Assembly (NCBI GenBank): GCA_001801085.1
Contig: MGWR01000040.1
Location: 1 to 57,409, forward strand
Length of the DNA: 57,409 bases
Reading direction: 5' to 3'
Origin: Gallionellales bacterium GWA2_60_142
GTDB taxonomy: Bacteria; Pseudomonadota; Gammaproteobacteria; Burkholderiales; Gallionellaceae
In this document: one piece after another, positions 38,065-53,101 of the stretch
Layout: each line of letters starts with the position of its first letter
Numbering within the stretch: position 1 is the stretch's first letter
Notes under the pieces: generated by a model
The model's database searches: none
Told to the model about the DNA's origin: nothing
Seen by the model: the letters and a program-made list of their open reading frames with translations, nothing else
Position numbers and translations under genes: made by a program

Positions 38065-38715
38065 ATGAAACGCCATCAATCAGGCTTCACCCTCATCGAA
38101 ATCGCCATCGTGCTGGTCATCATCGGCCTGCTGCTAGGCGGCGTGCTCAAGGGACAGGAGCTCATCAACAGCGCCAAGGTCAAAAACCTGGCTTCCGACT
38201 TCAAGAACACATCGCTGTTCATCTATAGCTATCAGGACAAATACCATGCCCTGCCGGGAGATGACGCTCTCGCGGCAAGCCACGTCACCGGCGCAACGAC
38301 TGCCGCTGTCGCCAAACGTGGCGACGGTAAAATCGACGGCGCGTGGAATAGCACAACTGCTACCGATGAGTCATTCCTGTTCTGGCAACATGTACGCCTC
38401 TCGGGTATCGCAGCCGGCGTGACAGATACGACGGATACTACCGGTTACCCGCAACGAAACACATCCGGCGGGCTGCTAGGCGTAACGAACTCGACAGACA
38501 TGGTCATTACCGGCGCCAACGGCAACCTCAAGGGTTCTTACATTATTTGCTCCACCGGCATACTCGGAAAGTTTGCCAAGCAGCTCGATATCGCACTGGA
38601 TGACGGCAATACTGCGACGGGTACGATGATGAGTATTTCGGGGACCGCATCGCCAGCCAATGCGGACGCGAACCCTGACGATGCCGCGCTATTCACCGTC
38701 TGCCAAGGCGTGTAA
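38065..38715 (+). CDS. Orphan prepilin-like protein (type IV/II pilin N-terminus)
   Basis: A 216-residue protein with a class III prepilin leader: MKRHQSG cut before FTLIEIAIVLVIIGLLLGGV, with the key Glu at +5. A helical segment and a globular C-terminus follow, including a Cys pair (IICSTG ... FTVCQGV) that could form the D-loop disulfide. ATG is preceded by GGGAGACTAGCATA. No other pilin, prepilin peptidase or secretion ATPase gene is near. The 97-base divergent gap to the histidine kinase may contain shared regulation. It is terminated at 38736-38760. Confidence 0.88.
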   Translation: MKRHQSGFTLIEIAIVLVIIGLLLGGVLKGQELINSAKVKNLASDFKNTSLFIYSYQDKYHALPGDDALAASHVTGATTAAVAKRGDGKIDGAWNSTTATDESFLFWQHVRLSGIAAGVTDTTDTTGYPQRNTSGGLLGVTNSTDMVITGANGNLKGSYIICSTGILGKFAKQLDIALDDGNTATGTMMSISGTASPANADANPDDAALFTVCQGV

Positions 38716-38735
38716 CCACACCCGGCGTGACATTC

Positions 38736-38760
38736 AAGCCCGCTTCGGCGGGCTTTTTTT
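38736..38760 (+). terminator. Intrinsic terminator after the prepilin gene
   Basis: Stem AAGCCCGC / GCGGGCTT with a UUCG tetraloop and a T tract. A MITE-like element begins directly after its T tract. Confidence 0.9.
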
Positions 38761-38762
38761 AT

Positions 38763-38932
38763 GGGCAACTCTATAAATTCAAATTCCGTCATTCCGGCGA
38801 AGGCCGGAATCCAGAACGATTAAAAATTCCCCACGCAAGTGGGAAAAAATCATGGCTTTGTCCGCTTCGCGGCATATTTTTTCATTGCAGGACACCGGCC
38901 TTCGCCGGTGTGACGAATTTATAGAGATGCCC
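38763..38932. mobile_element. MITE-like element, 170 bp, with terminal inverted repeats
   Basis: The ends GGGCAACTCTATAAATTC (38763-38780) and the complement of 38915-38932 (GGGCATCTCTATAAATTC) match at 17 of 18 positions. Inside lie CATTCCGGCGAAGGCCGGAA and CACCGGCCTTCGCCGGTGTG hairpins in inverted arrangement and an AT-rich centre with no gene. TTAT occurs immediately on both sides (38759-38762 and 38933-38936), consistent with a 4-bp target duplication. Correia-like elements have this organisation, but a specific family was not identified. Confidence 0.8.
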
Positions 38933-38946
38933 TTATAGCTGTCCGG

Positions 38947-39693
38947 TCAGTCGTCGCTGCGATTCACCACGCATTCGAGTATGCCGCGTACACGCTCCAT
39001 CGATGCGGCGGCGGTGGCGTTGACCTGCTCCATGTTGATCCCGAGCTTGCTGTCGCCGCGACCGGCCGCGTAGTTCGCGACCACGGCGATCGTGGCGTAT
39101 TTCAGCTCCAGCTCCATCGCCAGCGCGGTCTCCGGCATGCCGGTCATGCCTATCATGTGAGCGCCGTCGCGCTCGTAGCGGTTGACCTCGGCGATACTGT
39201 CCAGACGCGGCCCCTGAGTCGCCGCATAGACCCCGCCATCCAGGCATGCCTGTCCGGCGAGGCTCGCGCCATTCAGGATGCGTCCACGCAACTCGGAGCT
39301 GTACGGCAGCGCGAAATTCGCATTGGTATAGCGCGAGTCGCCGGTATCGAAGTAAGTAGAATCGCGACCATGGGTGTAATCGATGATCTGATCCGGCACG
39401 ACGATGACGCCCGGCGTCAGATCGGCGCGTATACCGCCGACAGTCGCCACCGAGATGACCTCGCTCACGCCCTGCTCGCGCAACGCCCACAAGTTGGCAC
39501 GGTAATTCACCAGATGCGGCGGAATGGTATGTCCGTAGCCGTGACGCGCGAGGAAGATCACTTCGTGCTGATTCAGCGTGCCGAACATGAACGCACCGGA
39601 CGGTTCGCCGTAGGGCGTGCGCAACACCTGCCGGTGGGTAATTTTCAGGTTCGCCAATTCGGTCAGGCCGCGACCTCCGATGATTCCTAACAT
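38947..39693 (-). CDS. S-methyl-5'-thioinosine/thioadenosine phosphorylase
   Basis: A 248-residue purine nucleoside phosphorylase of the MTAP/MTIP branch. Motifs include [13 protein letters not shown] with the phosphate loop, FLARHGYGHTIPPHLVNYRAN, SVATVGGIRADL and HMIGMTGMPETALAMEL. In proteobacteria lacking MTA phosphorylase this branch cleaves 5'-methylthioinosine, releasing hypoxanthine and methylthioribose-1-phosphate. The gene overlaps hpt (hypoxanthine phosphoribosyltransferase) by 7 bases, which fits hypoxanthine as product. ATG at 39693 follows GGAGGAGACATC. Confidence 0.85.
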   Translation of the reverse strand: MLGIIGGRGLTELANLKITHRQVLRTPYGEPSGAFMFGTLNQHEVIFLARHGYGHTIPPHLVNYRANLWALREQGVSEVISVATVGGIRADLTPGVIVVPDQIIDYTHGRDSTYFDTGDSRYTNANFALPYSSELRGRILNGASLAGQACLDGGVYAATQGPRLDSIAEVNRYERDGAHMIGMTGMPETALAMELELKYATIAVVANYAAGRGDSKLGINMEQVNATAAASMERVRGILECVVNRSDD

Positions 39694-40237
39694 GATGTCT
39701 CCTCCTTCAATGCATAAATCGCGGGCAGGTTGCGCCACGCTCCATGTATATCCATCCCGTAACCGAACACGAAGCGGTTCGGCAGTTCCATGCCGGTGAA
39801 ATCGGCACGGATGGGTTTGGTCTTACCGTTCTCCTTGTCGGCGAACACCGCGCAGTAGAAAGTCGTCGCGCCCAGTTCCAGCACTCGCTGCTTTATAGCG
39901 CGCAAGGTCTCGCCTTCGTCGAGGATATCGTCCAGCACCAGCACCACCCGGCCGCGCACGTTCTCGTGCGGCGCGACCTTCCAGTTCAGCTCGCCGCCCT
40001 GCTGCGCGTTGCCGTAACGCGACACATGCAGATAGTCGAAGTCCAGCGGAAATTCGAGCATGGGCAGCAACTGGCCGCTGAACACCACCGCCCCGCCCAT
40101 CACCGACAGCACCAGCGGATGTTTTCCCGCCAGCGCCGCATTGATCTCCCGCGCCACACTACGCACCGCGGCCTGCACCTCGTCCGCCGTACGGATAAGT
40201 TCGGCCTCTTCCAGCAACGCCCGCGCCTGCTGGTCGC

Positions 40238-40244
<7 letters not shown>
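39687..40244 (-). CDS. hpt: Hypoxanthine-guanine phosphoribosyltransferase
   Basis: A 185-residue purine-salvage enzyme making IMP and GMP from free bases and PRPP. The PRPP motif is [26 protein letters not shown] and the C-terminal [17 protein letters not shown] (base binding) are intact. ATG at 40244 was chosen from homology; the longer frame upstream overlaps galU in another frame. It overlaps galU by 7 bases upstream and the MTIP gene by 7 bases downstream, so hypoxanthine released by the phosphorylase can be recovered by the neighbouring product. Confidence 0.93.
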
Positions 40245-44420
<4,176 letters not shown>

Positions 44421-44509
44421 GTTCTGAATACCGATATGCGAATGAAAACTCTATTGGATTATCTCAAGCAGTCGCACGTATGACTACCGCAACAAAAATT
44501 CGTGAGCCT

Positions 44510-44642
44510 AAAAACCGTAGCGAGCGACTTGAGTGCAAGGCGCACGGAACGCAGAAACCGGAATGTACTTACAGTTTGCCGCTACGCGGCCCCGGATTTC
44601 GAGTACCGCGCAACGCCGCAATCGAGTCGCGCAGTAGGTTTT
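44510..44642 (+). repeat. Dispersed mosaic repeat, copy C
   Basis: A 133-base copy running up to the nagZ stop codon (minus strand, TGA at 44644-44642). Relative to copy A it lacks the module with GGCCAATCGACTAAGC and GCCAGCCAAGTCGCTGG, joining GGCGCACGGA directly to ACGCAGAAACCGG. It has the GTTTGCCGCTACGCGGCCCC module that A lacks and B has. The rest of the 221-base zipA-nagZ gap holds nothing else I can identify. Confidence 0.85.
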
Positions 44643-45691
44643 CAGGCCAAGGGCAATTCGGCGTTGCTCTTGCCGATAGACGCCACCTCGTCCAACGCCT
44701 TCAGGAAAACTTTCTGCTCGTGCAACTGGTCCAGCGATTCCGGATGCGTGCGGCCGCGCATCTGCACCAGCCGCACCTTGCTGGTTGCCGGCATCGTCCA
44801 GTGCAGCCCGTGCAGCAACTCGTCCGCCGACTCCGGCTTGTTGCACACCAGCACCATGTCACAGCCCGCATTCAGCGCCGCCGAGGCGCGCTGCACGATG
44901 CCGCCGGCGACGGTCGCGCCCTCCATCGACAAGTCATCGCTGAAGATCACGCCCTCGAAACCGAGCCGGTCGCGCAACACCTGCTTCAGCCACACCGGCG
45001 AGAAACCCGCCGGGCGATTGTCCACCTTCGGGTAGATCACATGAGCCGGCATCACCGCCGAGAGGCCGTAGTCCACCATGCGCTGGAACGGGATCAGGTC
45101 GCACATCTCGATATCGACGAACTCGCGCTCGTCCACCGGAATGTCCAGATGCGAATCCGCTTTCACATAGCCGTGACCGGGGAAATGTTTGCCCACCGTG
45201 TGCATCCCGCCCTGCTTCAACCCCAGCAGCAGGCTGTGCGCCAGCTCGGCGATCGCCTGCGGGTCGCTGTGGAACGCGCGGTCGCCGATCACGCTGCTCT
45301 GCCCGTAATCCACATCCAGCACCGGCGTGAAGCTGAAGTCCACGCCGCAGGCGCGCAACTCCGCCGCCAGCACATAGCCCGATTGTTGCGCCAGATGCCG
45401 CGCGCGCTGCGGGTGCTCGTCCCATATCTTGCCGAGTTCGCGCATCGGCGGAATCTTGGTGAAGCCCTCGCGAAAACGCTGCACCCGCCCGCCCTCGTGA
45501 TCCACCGCGATCAGCAACGGCGGTGTGCGCACCGCGCGTATCGCCGCAGTCAGCTCACACAGTTGCGACGGCGACTCGTAATTGCGCGCAAACAAGATCA
45601 CCCCGCCGACCTGCGGATGACGCAAACGTTGTTCATCTTCCGCGGTGAGCGTCTTGCCCACCACATCCAGCATCACCGGCCCCAAACCCAT
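44642..45691 (-). CDS. nagZ: Beta-N-acetylhexosaminidase
   Basis: A 349-residue cytoplasmic glycoside hydrolase family 3 enzyme that removes GlcNAc from anhydromuropeptides in cell-wall recycling. Diagnostic motifs are [18 protein letters not shown], the catalytic-loop region [16 protein letters not shown] (about 166-181) and the nucleophile region [17 protein letters not shown] at 45691 follows GGGGAGTGTT. Its 3' end abuts mosaic repeat C. Confidence 0.96.
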   Translation of the reverse strand: MGLGPVMLDVVGKTLTAEDEQRLRHPQVGGVILFARNYESPSQLCELTAAIRAVRTPPLLIAVDHEGGRVQRFREGFTKIPPMRELGKIWDEHPQRARHLAQQSGYVLAAELRACGVDFSFTPVLDVDYGQSSVIGDRAFHSDPQAIAELAHSLLLGLKQGGMHTVGKHFPGHGYVKADSHLDIPVDEREFVDIEMCDLIPFQRMVDYGLSAVMPAHVIYPKVDNRPAGFSPVWLKQVLRDRLGFEGVIFSDDLSMEGATVAGGIVQRASAALNAGCDMVLVCNKPESADELLHGLHWTMPATSKVRLVQMRGRTHPESLDQLHEQKVFLKALDEVASIGKSNAELPLA

Positions 45692-45738
45692 AACACTCCC
45701 CGATTATTCAATAAAGCGACGTACGCCAACGCGACGGA

Positions 45739-47121
45739 TTATAAGGCCTTTAAGCTGCGAGACAGCATGTCCGCCTGCTTCTGCGCCATTTGTTTCACAT
45801 CGTCTGCCACACCGGAATGCTCTGTCACCCGCCCCCAGTAATGAATCGCCAACGGCAACATTTCATTCCAGACCTCCAGCGGCGGATTGATGCCTATCCT
45901 GGGCTGCGGCAATGCATCGGGAATCTGCCCCGAAGGACGCGGAGCCAACGACATGGGCAGCATGTCGTACACCGGTGCAAGCGTATATACGGGCGTCGCG
46001 CTGGACACGTCATCGACGAAGAACGTGAGATTGCCAGGATGCATATCGCTATTCCCGATCAGCACGCCGAAGGCGTATAGCTTCTGCACTTGCAGATAGA
46101 CATCCTCGCCCAACTTGCCGGACTGCACGAGCGCCGCCGCGATCTTCGGCCAATCGGCAGCCAGGCCCACGAACTCGTCATCAAGCGCTTTCAGCGAAAC
46201 AACACCCAACCTGCCACGGCGACCGGCACGGTCGAACCTCGCCACTTCCAGAAATAATTGGGGAGTGCCATTCACATCCACACTGAGCAGTTCGCTCGCG
46301 CTGCCGGGGAATAAATCGCGCAGCACCTGAAACGCGATGTGCTCGCAAATCAGCAAGCTGCGCCAGCGCCGGGTCGCTTCGTTATCCTGCGGCGCGGTGA
46401 ATTTCACCATCACAAGAACGGGACTACCATCGCGCATCACTACACAGTTGAACTTGGGCTGCTCGCCGCCGGCGGAAGAGCCGACCACCTCGCCGGACAA
46501 GGCGCGGCTGGCCAACCGCGGATAGTCCTGCAATCGCCTGTCGGCTGGGATGGGCAATCTTACCTCGTCCTCAGAGGTAAACAGCGCCACCGTCTGAAAG
46601 GACGCGGCAGCCTCCTCGCCGACCAACAGCTTGCCCGGCATGTCGTCGCCGGTATGCGCCAGCGCAAGTAGGGTCTGATCGTCGCTCCAGCGATTCGGAT
46701 CGATGGGCAATACCAACAACGGGCCATGAAGCCGTGCAAAAGAGCGCCCCAGAAACCCCTGGGGGCGCATGTCCTGCAAATACCATGGCAACCCCGAATG
46801 AACTTCCGATCTTGCCTCATGCGTTTGGCTCGCCCATGTCTCGACCAGATAACCCTCGGGCATGATCGGATGAAGAGCGCCCCACTGCTCCAGATTCCCC
46901 GAGGCATCGACGCGATAAAGCGGGAAGGCGGCATGCGATCCGAGCTTGCGCCTGAGCGCGTATTGAGTCTGGCGCGCCTTGCCAAACCGGAGAATGGATT
47001 CCCCAAGCTGATTGATAAGCCGCGACAGCGTCGGCTGACTGACGCCCAGCCTTTCATACAGCACCCTGGCCGGTTGCGGGCCGGCTCTCAGGATTTGAAC
47101 AACGGTATCGGACGCAGCCAT
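45739..47121 (-). CDS. yjjJ: HipA-family YjjJ/HipH-type protein with N-terminal HTH, no HipB
   Basis: A 460-residue HipA-fold protein. Residues 1-60 are a winged helix (VLYERLGVSQPTLSRLINQ), the layout of E. coli YjjJ/HipH rather than classical HipA. The kinase-fold part has GSSAGGEQPKFN (P-loop-like), the catalytic VLIGNSDMHPGNL and the metal-site YDMLPM. ATG at 47121 matches the YjjJ N-terminus; a GTG at 47145 is an alternative. No HipB-like antitoxin gene adjoins either side, so the fused HTH may self-regulate. Whether it acts as kinase or nuclease toxin is unresolved for this subgroup. Confidence 0.85.
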   Translation of the reverse strand: MAASDTVVQILRAGPQPARVLYERLGVSQPTLSRLINQLGESILRFGKARQTQYALRRKLGSHAAFPLYRVDASGNLEQWGALHPIMPEGYLVETWASQTHEARSEVHSGLPWYLQDMRPQGFLGRSFARLHGPLLVLPIDPNRWSDDQTLLALAHTGDDMPGKLLVGEEAAASFQTVALFTSEDEVRLPIPADRRLQDYPRLASRALSGEVVGSSAGGEQPKFNCVVMRDGSPVLVMVKFTAPQDNEATRRWRSLLICEHIAFQVLRDLFPGSASELLSVDVNGTPQLFLEVARFDRAGRRGRLGVVSLKALDDEFVGLAADWPKIAAALVQSGKLGEDVYLQVQKLYAFGVLIGNSDMHPGNLTFFVDDVSSATPVYTLAPVYDMLPMSLAPRPSGQIPDALPQPRIGINPPLEVWNEMLPLAIHYWGRVTEHSGVADDVKQMAQKQADMLSRSLKAL

Positions 47122-47147
47122 TTTGGGACTATTTTGCCGGCGCACAT

Positions 47148-47550
47148 GAATTGATAATGAATGGATATTACATCAATATTCTGTGCCTGCATCGCCATTT
47201 AAAGGGAATTACCGGACGATTCGAGCAGGATCTACCTGAGCACGCTGGAACGCAGGGAGCTCCCCCGATACGTCTCGCATATCTGCAGGCGTAATTGGCG
47301 GAGCACAACACCATACACAGTAGAACGACCGATTCGCCACATTGTGAGCCTCACGGCCGGAGCCAATCCGATATGAGTAGCGCGCCAGCTAGGTCACGAG
47401 AATATGAATAAGGTTTTGACCGTCCGACCCAAGTGGATCGATGGCGCAGACAAGAGCAAGGAACGCGAGGAAATTGACGCGATGTATTTCTGACATCGCC
47501 ACAAATACACCACAAGAGGAGGATAAATCGACGTAATTTGTTAACTATAC
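47148..47550. other. Gene-poor spacer between yjjJ and tRNA-Pro
   Basis: About 400 bases, less GC-rich than its surroundings. The only coding-like stretch is a 29-codon + strand frame at 47404-47493 (MNKVLTVRPKWIDGADKSKE ...), Lys/Glu-rich with a weak ribosome site; it could be a remnant of a larger gene. tRNA-proximal position makes decayed mobile DNA plausible, but no integrase, attachment duplication or transposase fragment could be recognised. Confidence 0.4.
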
Positions 47551-47628
<78 letters not shown>

Positions 47629-47669
47629 GGGCGCGGATTATAGCAGAGCGGCGCGAATGAGCCAGCGTT

Positions 47670-48068
47670 TTATGCTTTCAGCAGCGAGAGGATGTCGCGT
47701 ATTTCGCGACGCACAGCGGCGAGATCGACATTCGCGTATGCGGAGGAGGCAACTCGTGCAGCGATTGCTGCCGATGCGGCCTCGGCGGCAGCACCGTGAG
47801 CCTGGTTCTCCAGACGATTGCGCGCCCCGCTGATCGTGAAGCCCTGCTCATACAGCAGTTCGCGGATACGGCGGATCAGCAGCACCTCATGGTGCTGGTA
47901 ATAGCGGCGGTTGCCGCTGCGTTTAACGGGCTTGAGCTGGGTGAATTCCTGCTCCCAGTAGCGCAGCACATGCGCCTTGACCCCGCACAATTCGCTGACT
48001 TCGCCGATGGTGAAGTAGCGTTTGGCCGGGATCGGCGGAAGTTCGGAATTAGGCTTGTGGGGTTCCAT
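47670..48068 (-). CDS. MerR-family transcriptional regulator
   Basis: A 132-residue MerR-type protein. The winged helix is [20 protein letters not shown], with [23 protein letters not shown] typical of the group located next to ihfA in betaproteobacteria. A short dimerisation helix follows; no metal-binding cysteines are seen, so metal sensing is unlikely. It overlaps the end of ihfA by 20 bases and is last of the pheST-ihfA operon. The target and signal are unknown. Confidence 0.9.
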   Translation of the reverse strand: MEPHKPNSELPPIPAKRYFTIGEVSELCGVKAHVLRYWEQEFTQLKPVKRSGNRRYYQHHEVLLIRRIRELLYEQGFTISGARNRLENQAHGAAAEAASAAIAARVASSAYANVDLAAVRREIRDILSLLKA

Positions 48069-48360
48069 GATAGGACTTTTCCACCATGGTCTTCAGCTTC
48101 TGGCTGGGATGAAACGTCACGACGCGGCGCGCGGTGATTGGAATTTCTTCGCCGGTCTTGGGGTTGCGACCAGGACGCTGCGGCTTGTCGCGCAGCTGGA
48201 AGTTGCCGAAGCCGGACAGCTTCACGCTCTCGCCCTTTTCGAGCTGGGAGCGGATCTCCTCGAAGAATGCTTCCACCATATCCTTGGCCTCGCGCTTGTT
48301 TAGCCCAACCTTGTCAAATAGCAAATCGGCCAGTTCGGCCTTGGTCAACGTCGAAATCAT
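48049..48360 (-). CDS. ihfA: Integration host factor subunit alpha
   Basis: A 103-residue DNA-bending protein of the HU/IHF family ([40 protein letters not shown], the beta-arm with the intercalating proline region). It forms a heterodimer with IhfB. The start has GGGGAGAAA before ATG, 8 bases after pheT. The order pheS-pheT-ihfA is conserved in proteobacteria. Confidence 0.96.
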   Translation of the reverse strand: MISTLTKAELADLLFDKVGLNKREAKDMVEAFFEEIRSQLEKGESVKLSGFGNFQLRDKPQRPGRNPKTGEEIPITARRVVTFHPSQKLKTMVEKSYHGTPQA

Positions 48361-48368
48361 TTTCTCCC

Positions 48369-50726
48369 CTACACGCGCAGTTGCGCGCCGTTTTGTTGCA
48401 GCACCGCCACCAGCGAGGCGATGCTTGGCTCGATTTCCGAGTCCGTAAGTGTTTTTTGAGTATCTTGTAATAACACACGGAATGCAAGGCTTTTTTTGCC
48501 TTGTTCCACGCCCTTGCCGCGATAAACATCGAACAAGCCGATGTCGACAACGGAAGGGGCGGAAGCTCCGCGCATCGCATCCAGCAGGCTCTGCACATCG
48601 ACTGCCTCGTCCACCAGCACCGCGAGATCGCGACGCACCGGCGGGAAGCGAGAAACGTCTTTCGCCTTCGGCACATGGCTCTGCGCCAACGCTTCCAGCT
48701 CAACCTCGAACCAGATCACCGCCTGCGGCAAGCCGTATTGCTGCTGCCATTGCGGATGCATCTCGCCTATCCAGCCGATCGCGCGCCCGTCCAGCAGGAT
48801 GCGCGCCGAACGTCCGGGATGCGAGGCGGGATGTTGCGCCGCCTGGAAGCTCAAGCTGCGGGGGGCAAACAGTGCCTCGACATCGCCCTTGACGTCGTAG
48901 AAGTCCACGCCGCGCGCCTGCACACCCCATTGCTCGGGCTGGACATCGCCATAGGCCAATCCGGCCAGACGCTCGTGCTGCGTATAGCTGCCCGCCTCGG
49001 TGGCGAAACAGCCACCGATCTCGAACAGTCGCACGCGCGGCTGCTTGCGCGCGAGGTTGGCACGTAGCGCGCCCACTAAGCCGCCCAGCAGACTGCTGCG
49101 CATCACGCTCATCTGGCTGGCGATGGGGTTCTTCAATGCGACAGGCGCGGCATTGCCGCACAAGTCGCGCTCCCACTCGGCTTCCACGAAGGAATAAGTG
49201 ATGGCCTCCTGATAGTCGCGCGACACCATCAGCTGGCGCAGTTTCGCCAACTGGCGCTCAGCCTCGACTCGCGGCAGAATGCTCATGCGCGCCTGTATCG
49301 GCGCTGCCGGAATGTTTTCGTAACCATGTACGCGCGCAACTTCTTCGATCAGGTCTTCTTCGATGGCAATGTCGAAGCGATAGCTTGGCGGTGTTACTGA
49401 AAACTCATCGCTCTTCTGCTCGAACACCATGCCGAGGCGCGACAGGATCGCCGAGATTGCATCGGACTCCAGCGCGATGCCCAGCACGCGATGCACGCGC
49501 GAAGCGCGCAGTTTCACTGGATGGCGCACCGGCAACTGTCCAACTGCCTCGGTGACCGCACCGGCCTGACCGCCGCAGATATCGAGGATCAGTTGCGTCG
49601 CGCGATCCAACGCCGCCTGCGTGAACGCAAAATCCACACCGCGCTCGAAGCGATAAGAAGAATCGGAACCGAAACCCAGACGGCGCGACTTGCCGACGAT
49701 CACGCTCGGCGCGAAGAACGCGCTTTCCAGGAAGATATCGGTGGTCGCATCATCGACCGCGCTGTCCGCGCCGCCCATCACCCCGGCCAATGCGACCGGC
49801 CCCTTGCCATCGACGATCACCAGCATGTCGTCCTGCAGCTCCACCGTCTGCTCGTTCAGCAGCTTCAGGCTCTCGCCGATGCTGGCGAAACGCACCTCGA
49901 TGTCACCGTTCAGCTTGTTCAGGTCGAACGCATGCAACGGCTGCCCCAGTTCCAACAGCACATAGTTGGTCACGTCGACCAGCGCGCTGATGCTGCGCAG
50001 GCCGCTACGCTCCAAGCGCTTCACCATCCAGGCCGGCGTAACCGCCTTCGCGTTCACGCCAGAGATCACGCGACCGGTGTAACGCGGACATGCAGCCGGC
50101 GCGCTGACCTTGACCTTGCGGCTCTGGCTGCCGGCCTGCGCGATAGAAACCTCAGGAATGGCTTGCATCGCCGTGCCGGTCAAAGCAGCCACCTCGCGCG
50201 CGATGCCGTGCAGCGACAGGCAATCGCAGCGATTCGGCGTAAGCTTGAGCGTGATCAGATGGTCGTCCAGATCGAGATGCTCGCGTATGCTCTGCCCGAC
50301 CACCGCATCGGCGGCCAGCACCATCAGGCCGGCGCTTTCTTCCGCCAGCCCCAACTCCTTGTCGGAGCACATCATGCCGAAGGATGCGACGCCGCGTACC
50401 TTGGCTTGCTTGATGCTGAAGTCGCCCGGCAGCTTCGCGCCGACCAGCGCACAAGGCGCCTTCATGCCGACAGTCACATTGCCTGCGCCGCATACGATGG
50501 TCAACGGCTCGGGCAAGCCGACGTTCACCGTCAGCACGTTCAGCCTGTCCGCATCGGGATGCTTGTCTTTGGTCAGCACCTCGGCCACGACGACTTTATC
50601 GAAGGCGGGAGCGACCGGGGCCATCTCCTCGACTTCCAGCCCAGCCATGGTCAACAGATGCGACAACTCCTCGCTCGACAGCGACGGATTCACGAGGGTA
50701 CGCAACCAGGATTCAGAAAATTGCAT
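48369..50726 (-). CDS. pheT: Phenylalanyl-tRNA synthetase beta subunit
   Basis: A 785-residue beta subunit of the alpha2beta2 PheRS. The start at 50726 ([20 protein letters not shown]) is the canonical N-terminus. The EMAP/OB tRNA-binding domain (about 40-150; [17 protein letters not shown]), B3/B4 editing domain ([17 protein letters not shown]) and C-terminal FDX-ACB domain ([16 protein letters not shown]) are all present. ATG lies one base after the pheS stop. The longer frame upstream is a shadow of pheS. Confidence 0.96.
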   Translation of the reverse strand: MQFSESWLRTLVNPSLSSEELSHLLTMAGLEVEEMAPVAPAFDKVVVAEVLTKDKHPDADRLNVLTVNVGLPEPLTIVCGAGNVTVGMKAPCALVGAKLPGDFSIKQAKVRGVASFGMMCSDKELGLAEESAGLMVLAADAVVGQSIREHLDLDDHLITLKLTPNRCDCLSLHGIAREVAALTGTAMQAIPEVSIAQAGSQSRKVKVSAPAACPRYTGRVISGVNAKAVTPAWMVKRLERSGLRSISALVDVTNYVLLELGQPLHAFDLNKLNGDIEVRFASIGESLKLLNEQTVELQDDMLVIVDGKGPVALAGVMGGADSAVDDATTDIFLESAFFAPSVIVGKSRRLGFGSDSSYRFERGVDFAFTQAALDRATQLILDICGGQAGAVTEAVGQLPVRHPVKLRASRVHRVLGIALESDAISAILSRLGMVFEQKSDEFSVTPPSYRFDIAIEEDLIEEVARVHGYENIPAAPIQARMSILPRVEAERQLAKLRQLMVSRDYQEAITYSFVEAEWERDLCGNAAPVALKNPIASQMSVMRSSLLGGLVGALRANLARKQPRVRLFEIGGCFATEAGSYTQHERLAGLAYGDVQPEQWGVQARGVDFYDVKGDVEALFAPRSLSFQAAQHPASHPGRSARILLDGRAIGWIGEMHPQWQQQYGLPQAVIWFEVELEALAQSHVPKAKDVSRFPPVRRDLAVLVDEAVDVQSLLDAMRGASAPSVVDIGLFDVYRGKGVEQGKKSLAFRVLLQDTQKTLTDSEIEPSIASLVAVLQQNGAQLRV

Positions 50727-50727
50727 A

Positions 50728-51816
<1,089 letters not shown>

Positions 51817-51827
51817 TTAGCTTGCGC

Positions 51828-52187
51828 TTAAACGCCGAGGCTGGCTTTAGCTTGCACCACGAATTGTGCAAAGGCCGCCTTGTCGAACACGGCGATGTCT
51901 GCCAGCACCTTGCGGTCGACATCGATAGCCGCCTTCTTCAGGCCGTTCATGAACACGCTGTAGGTCATGCCCTGCTCGCGAGCAGCCGCATTGATACGGG
52001 CGATCCACAGGGTACGGAACTGACGCTTCTTCTGGCGACGGTCACGGTAGGCATACTGGCCTGCCTTCATCACCGCCTGCTTGGCGATGCGATAGACGTT
52101 CTTGCGGCGACCGCGGTAACCCTTGGCCAGGGCCAGAACCTTCTTATGACTTGCGCGCGCTACTACACCACGTTTTACTCTTGGCAT
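51828..52187 (-). CDS. rplT: 50S ribosomal protein L20
   Basis: A 119-residue protein needed for early 50S assembly ([35 protein letters not shown]). In many bacteria L20 also represses its own operon at the rpmI leader. The start has AAGGAGTAGAAA before ATG, 10 bases after rpmI. Confidence 0.98.
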   Translation of the reverse strand: MPRVKRGVVARASHKKVLALAKGYRGRRKNVYRIAKQAVMKAGQYAYRDRRQKKRQFRTLWIARINAAAREQGMTYSVFMNGLKKAAIDVDRKVLADIAVFDKAAFAQFVVQAKASLGV

Positions 52188-52197
52188 TTTCTACTCC

Positions 52198-52395
52198 TTA
52201 TGCGTATGGCATCATGGCGCGCACGGACGCCGTGTTGGTTTCATGGACACCGGTTGCGCCGCGCAGTTGACGCTTGCTCTTGGTTGTCTTCTTGGTCAGG
52301 ATGTGGCGCTTGAACGCTTGACCGCGCTTGATGCTGCCACCTGCGCGGACGACAAAACGCTTCTTCGCGCCGCTCTTGGTTTTCATCTTAGGCAT
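52198..52395 (-). CDS. rpmI: 50S ribosomal protein L35
   Basis: A 65-residue basic protein ([20 protein letters not shown]). ATG at 52395 follows AAGGAGCAGTC. The 160-base gap to infC (52396-52555) is long for a ribosomal operon and may hold the L20-responsive translational operator; I see GC-poor sequence with short stems but cannot define the pseudoknot. Confidence 0.98.
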   Translation of the reverse strand: MPKMKTKSGAKKRFVVRAGGSIKRGQAFKRHILTKKTTKSKRQLRGATGVHETNTASVRAMMPYA

Positions 52396-52555
52396 GACTG
52401 CTCCTTAAGTTATGGTGGGGGGTGTTTTCCGATGGAAAAACTTGACGACCCATACACCACTTTTTATCGGGGAACTGCTGCTACATCATTTCGACCATCC
52501 CCTTGCTGTCGAAACAATTCATTCTTGATGTCGGGTTACGCAACCCAACCTACAC

Positions 52556-53080
52556 TTATTTCTTCTTCGCCCTGGGTGACAGCACCATCACCATCTGGCG
52601 GCCTTCCATCTTCGGGAACTGCTCGACTACGCCGTGCTCTTCCAGATCCGCCTTGATGCGCTCGATCAGGCGCATGCCGATCTCCTGGTGAGCCATTTCG
52701 CGACCACGGAAACGCAAAGTAATCTTGGTCTTATCACCGTCATCCAGAAACTTGATCAGGTTGCGCAACTTGATGTTGTAATCGCCTTCATCGGTACCCG
52801 GACGAAACTTGATTTCCTTGATCTGAACCTGCTTCTGCTTGAGCTTGGCTTCGTGCTGCTTCTTGCTTTCGGCATACTTGAACTTGCCGAAATCCATGAT
52901 GCGACAAACTGGAGGATCCGCCAGCGGCGAGATCTCCACCAGATCCAGCTCAGCTTCTTCCGCCAGACGCAATGCTTCCGCGCTAGACACAATCCCGAGG
53001 GGCTCTTTTTCTGCTCCAATGAGGCGCACCTGCGGTGCGGTAATCATCTCATTCAAGCGCTGCGATTTATCTTGTGCTAT
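52556..53080 (-). CDS. infC: Translation initiation factor IF-3, probable AUA start
   Basis: A 174-residue IF-3. The N-domain ([20 protein letters not shown]), linker and C-domain ([40 protein letters not shown]) are complete. No ATG or GTG precedes the essential N-terminus [12 protein letters not shown]; the first ATG lies inside it. An ACGGAG site stands 6 bases before ATA at 53080-53078, giving the usual length. IF-3 rejects non-standard start codons, so a rare start allows self-limitation, as with AUU in E. coli. The spacing to the thrS stop is 21 bases. Confidence 0.9.
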   Translation of the reverse strand: MAQDKSQRLNEMITAPQVRLIGAEKEPLGIVSSAEALRLAEEAELDLVEISPLADPPVCRIMDFGKFKYAESKKQHEAKLKQKQVQIKEIKFRPGTDEGDYNIKLRNLIKFLDDGDKTKITLRFRGREMAHQEIGMRLIERIKADLEEHGVVEQFPKMEGRQMVMVLSPRAKKK

Positions 53081-53101
53081 TGCTATCTCCGTTAGGCAAA
53101 A

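Noticed and set aside
38763-38932. A second terminator for the prepilin gene
   Set aside because: The hairpins lack T tracts, while matched termini and flanking TTAT repeats fit an inserted element better; a real terminator already lies at 38736-38760.
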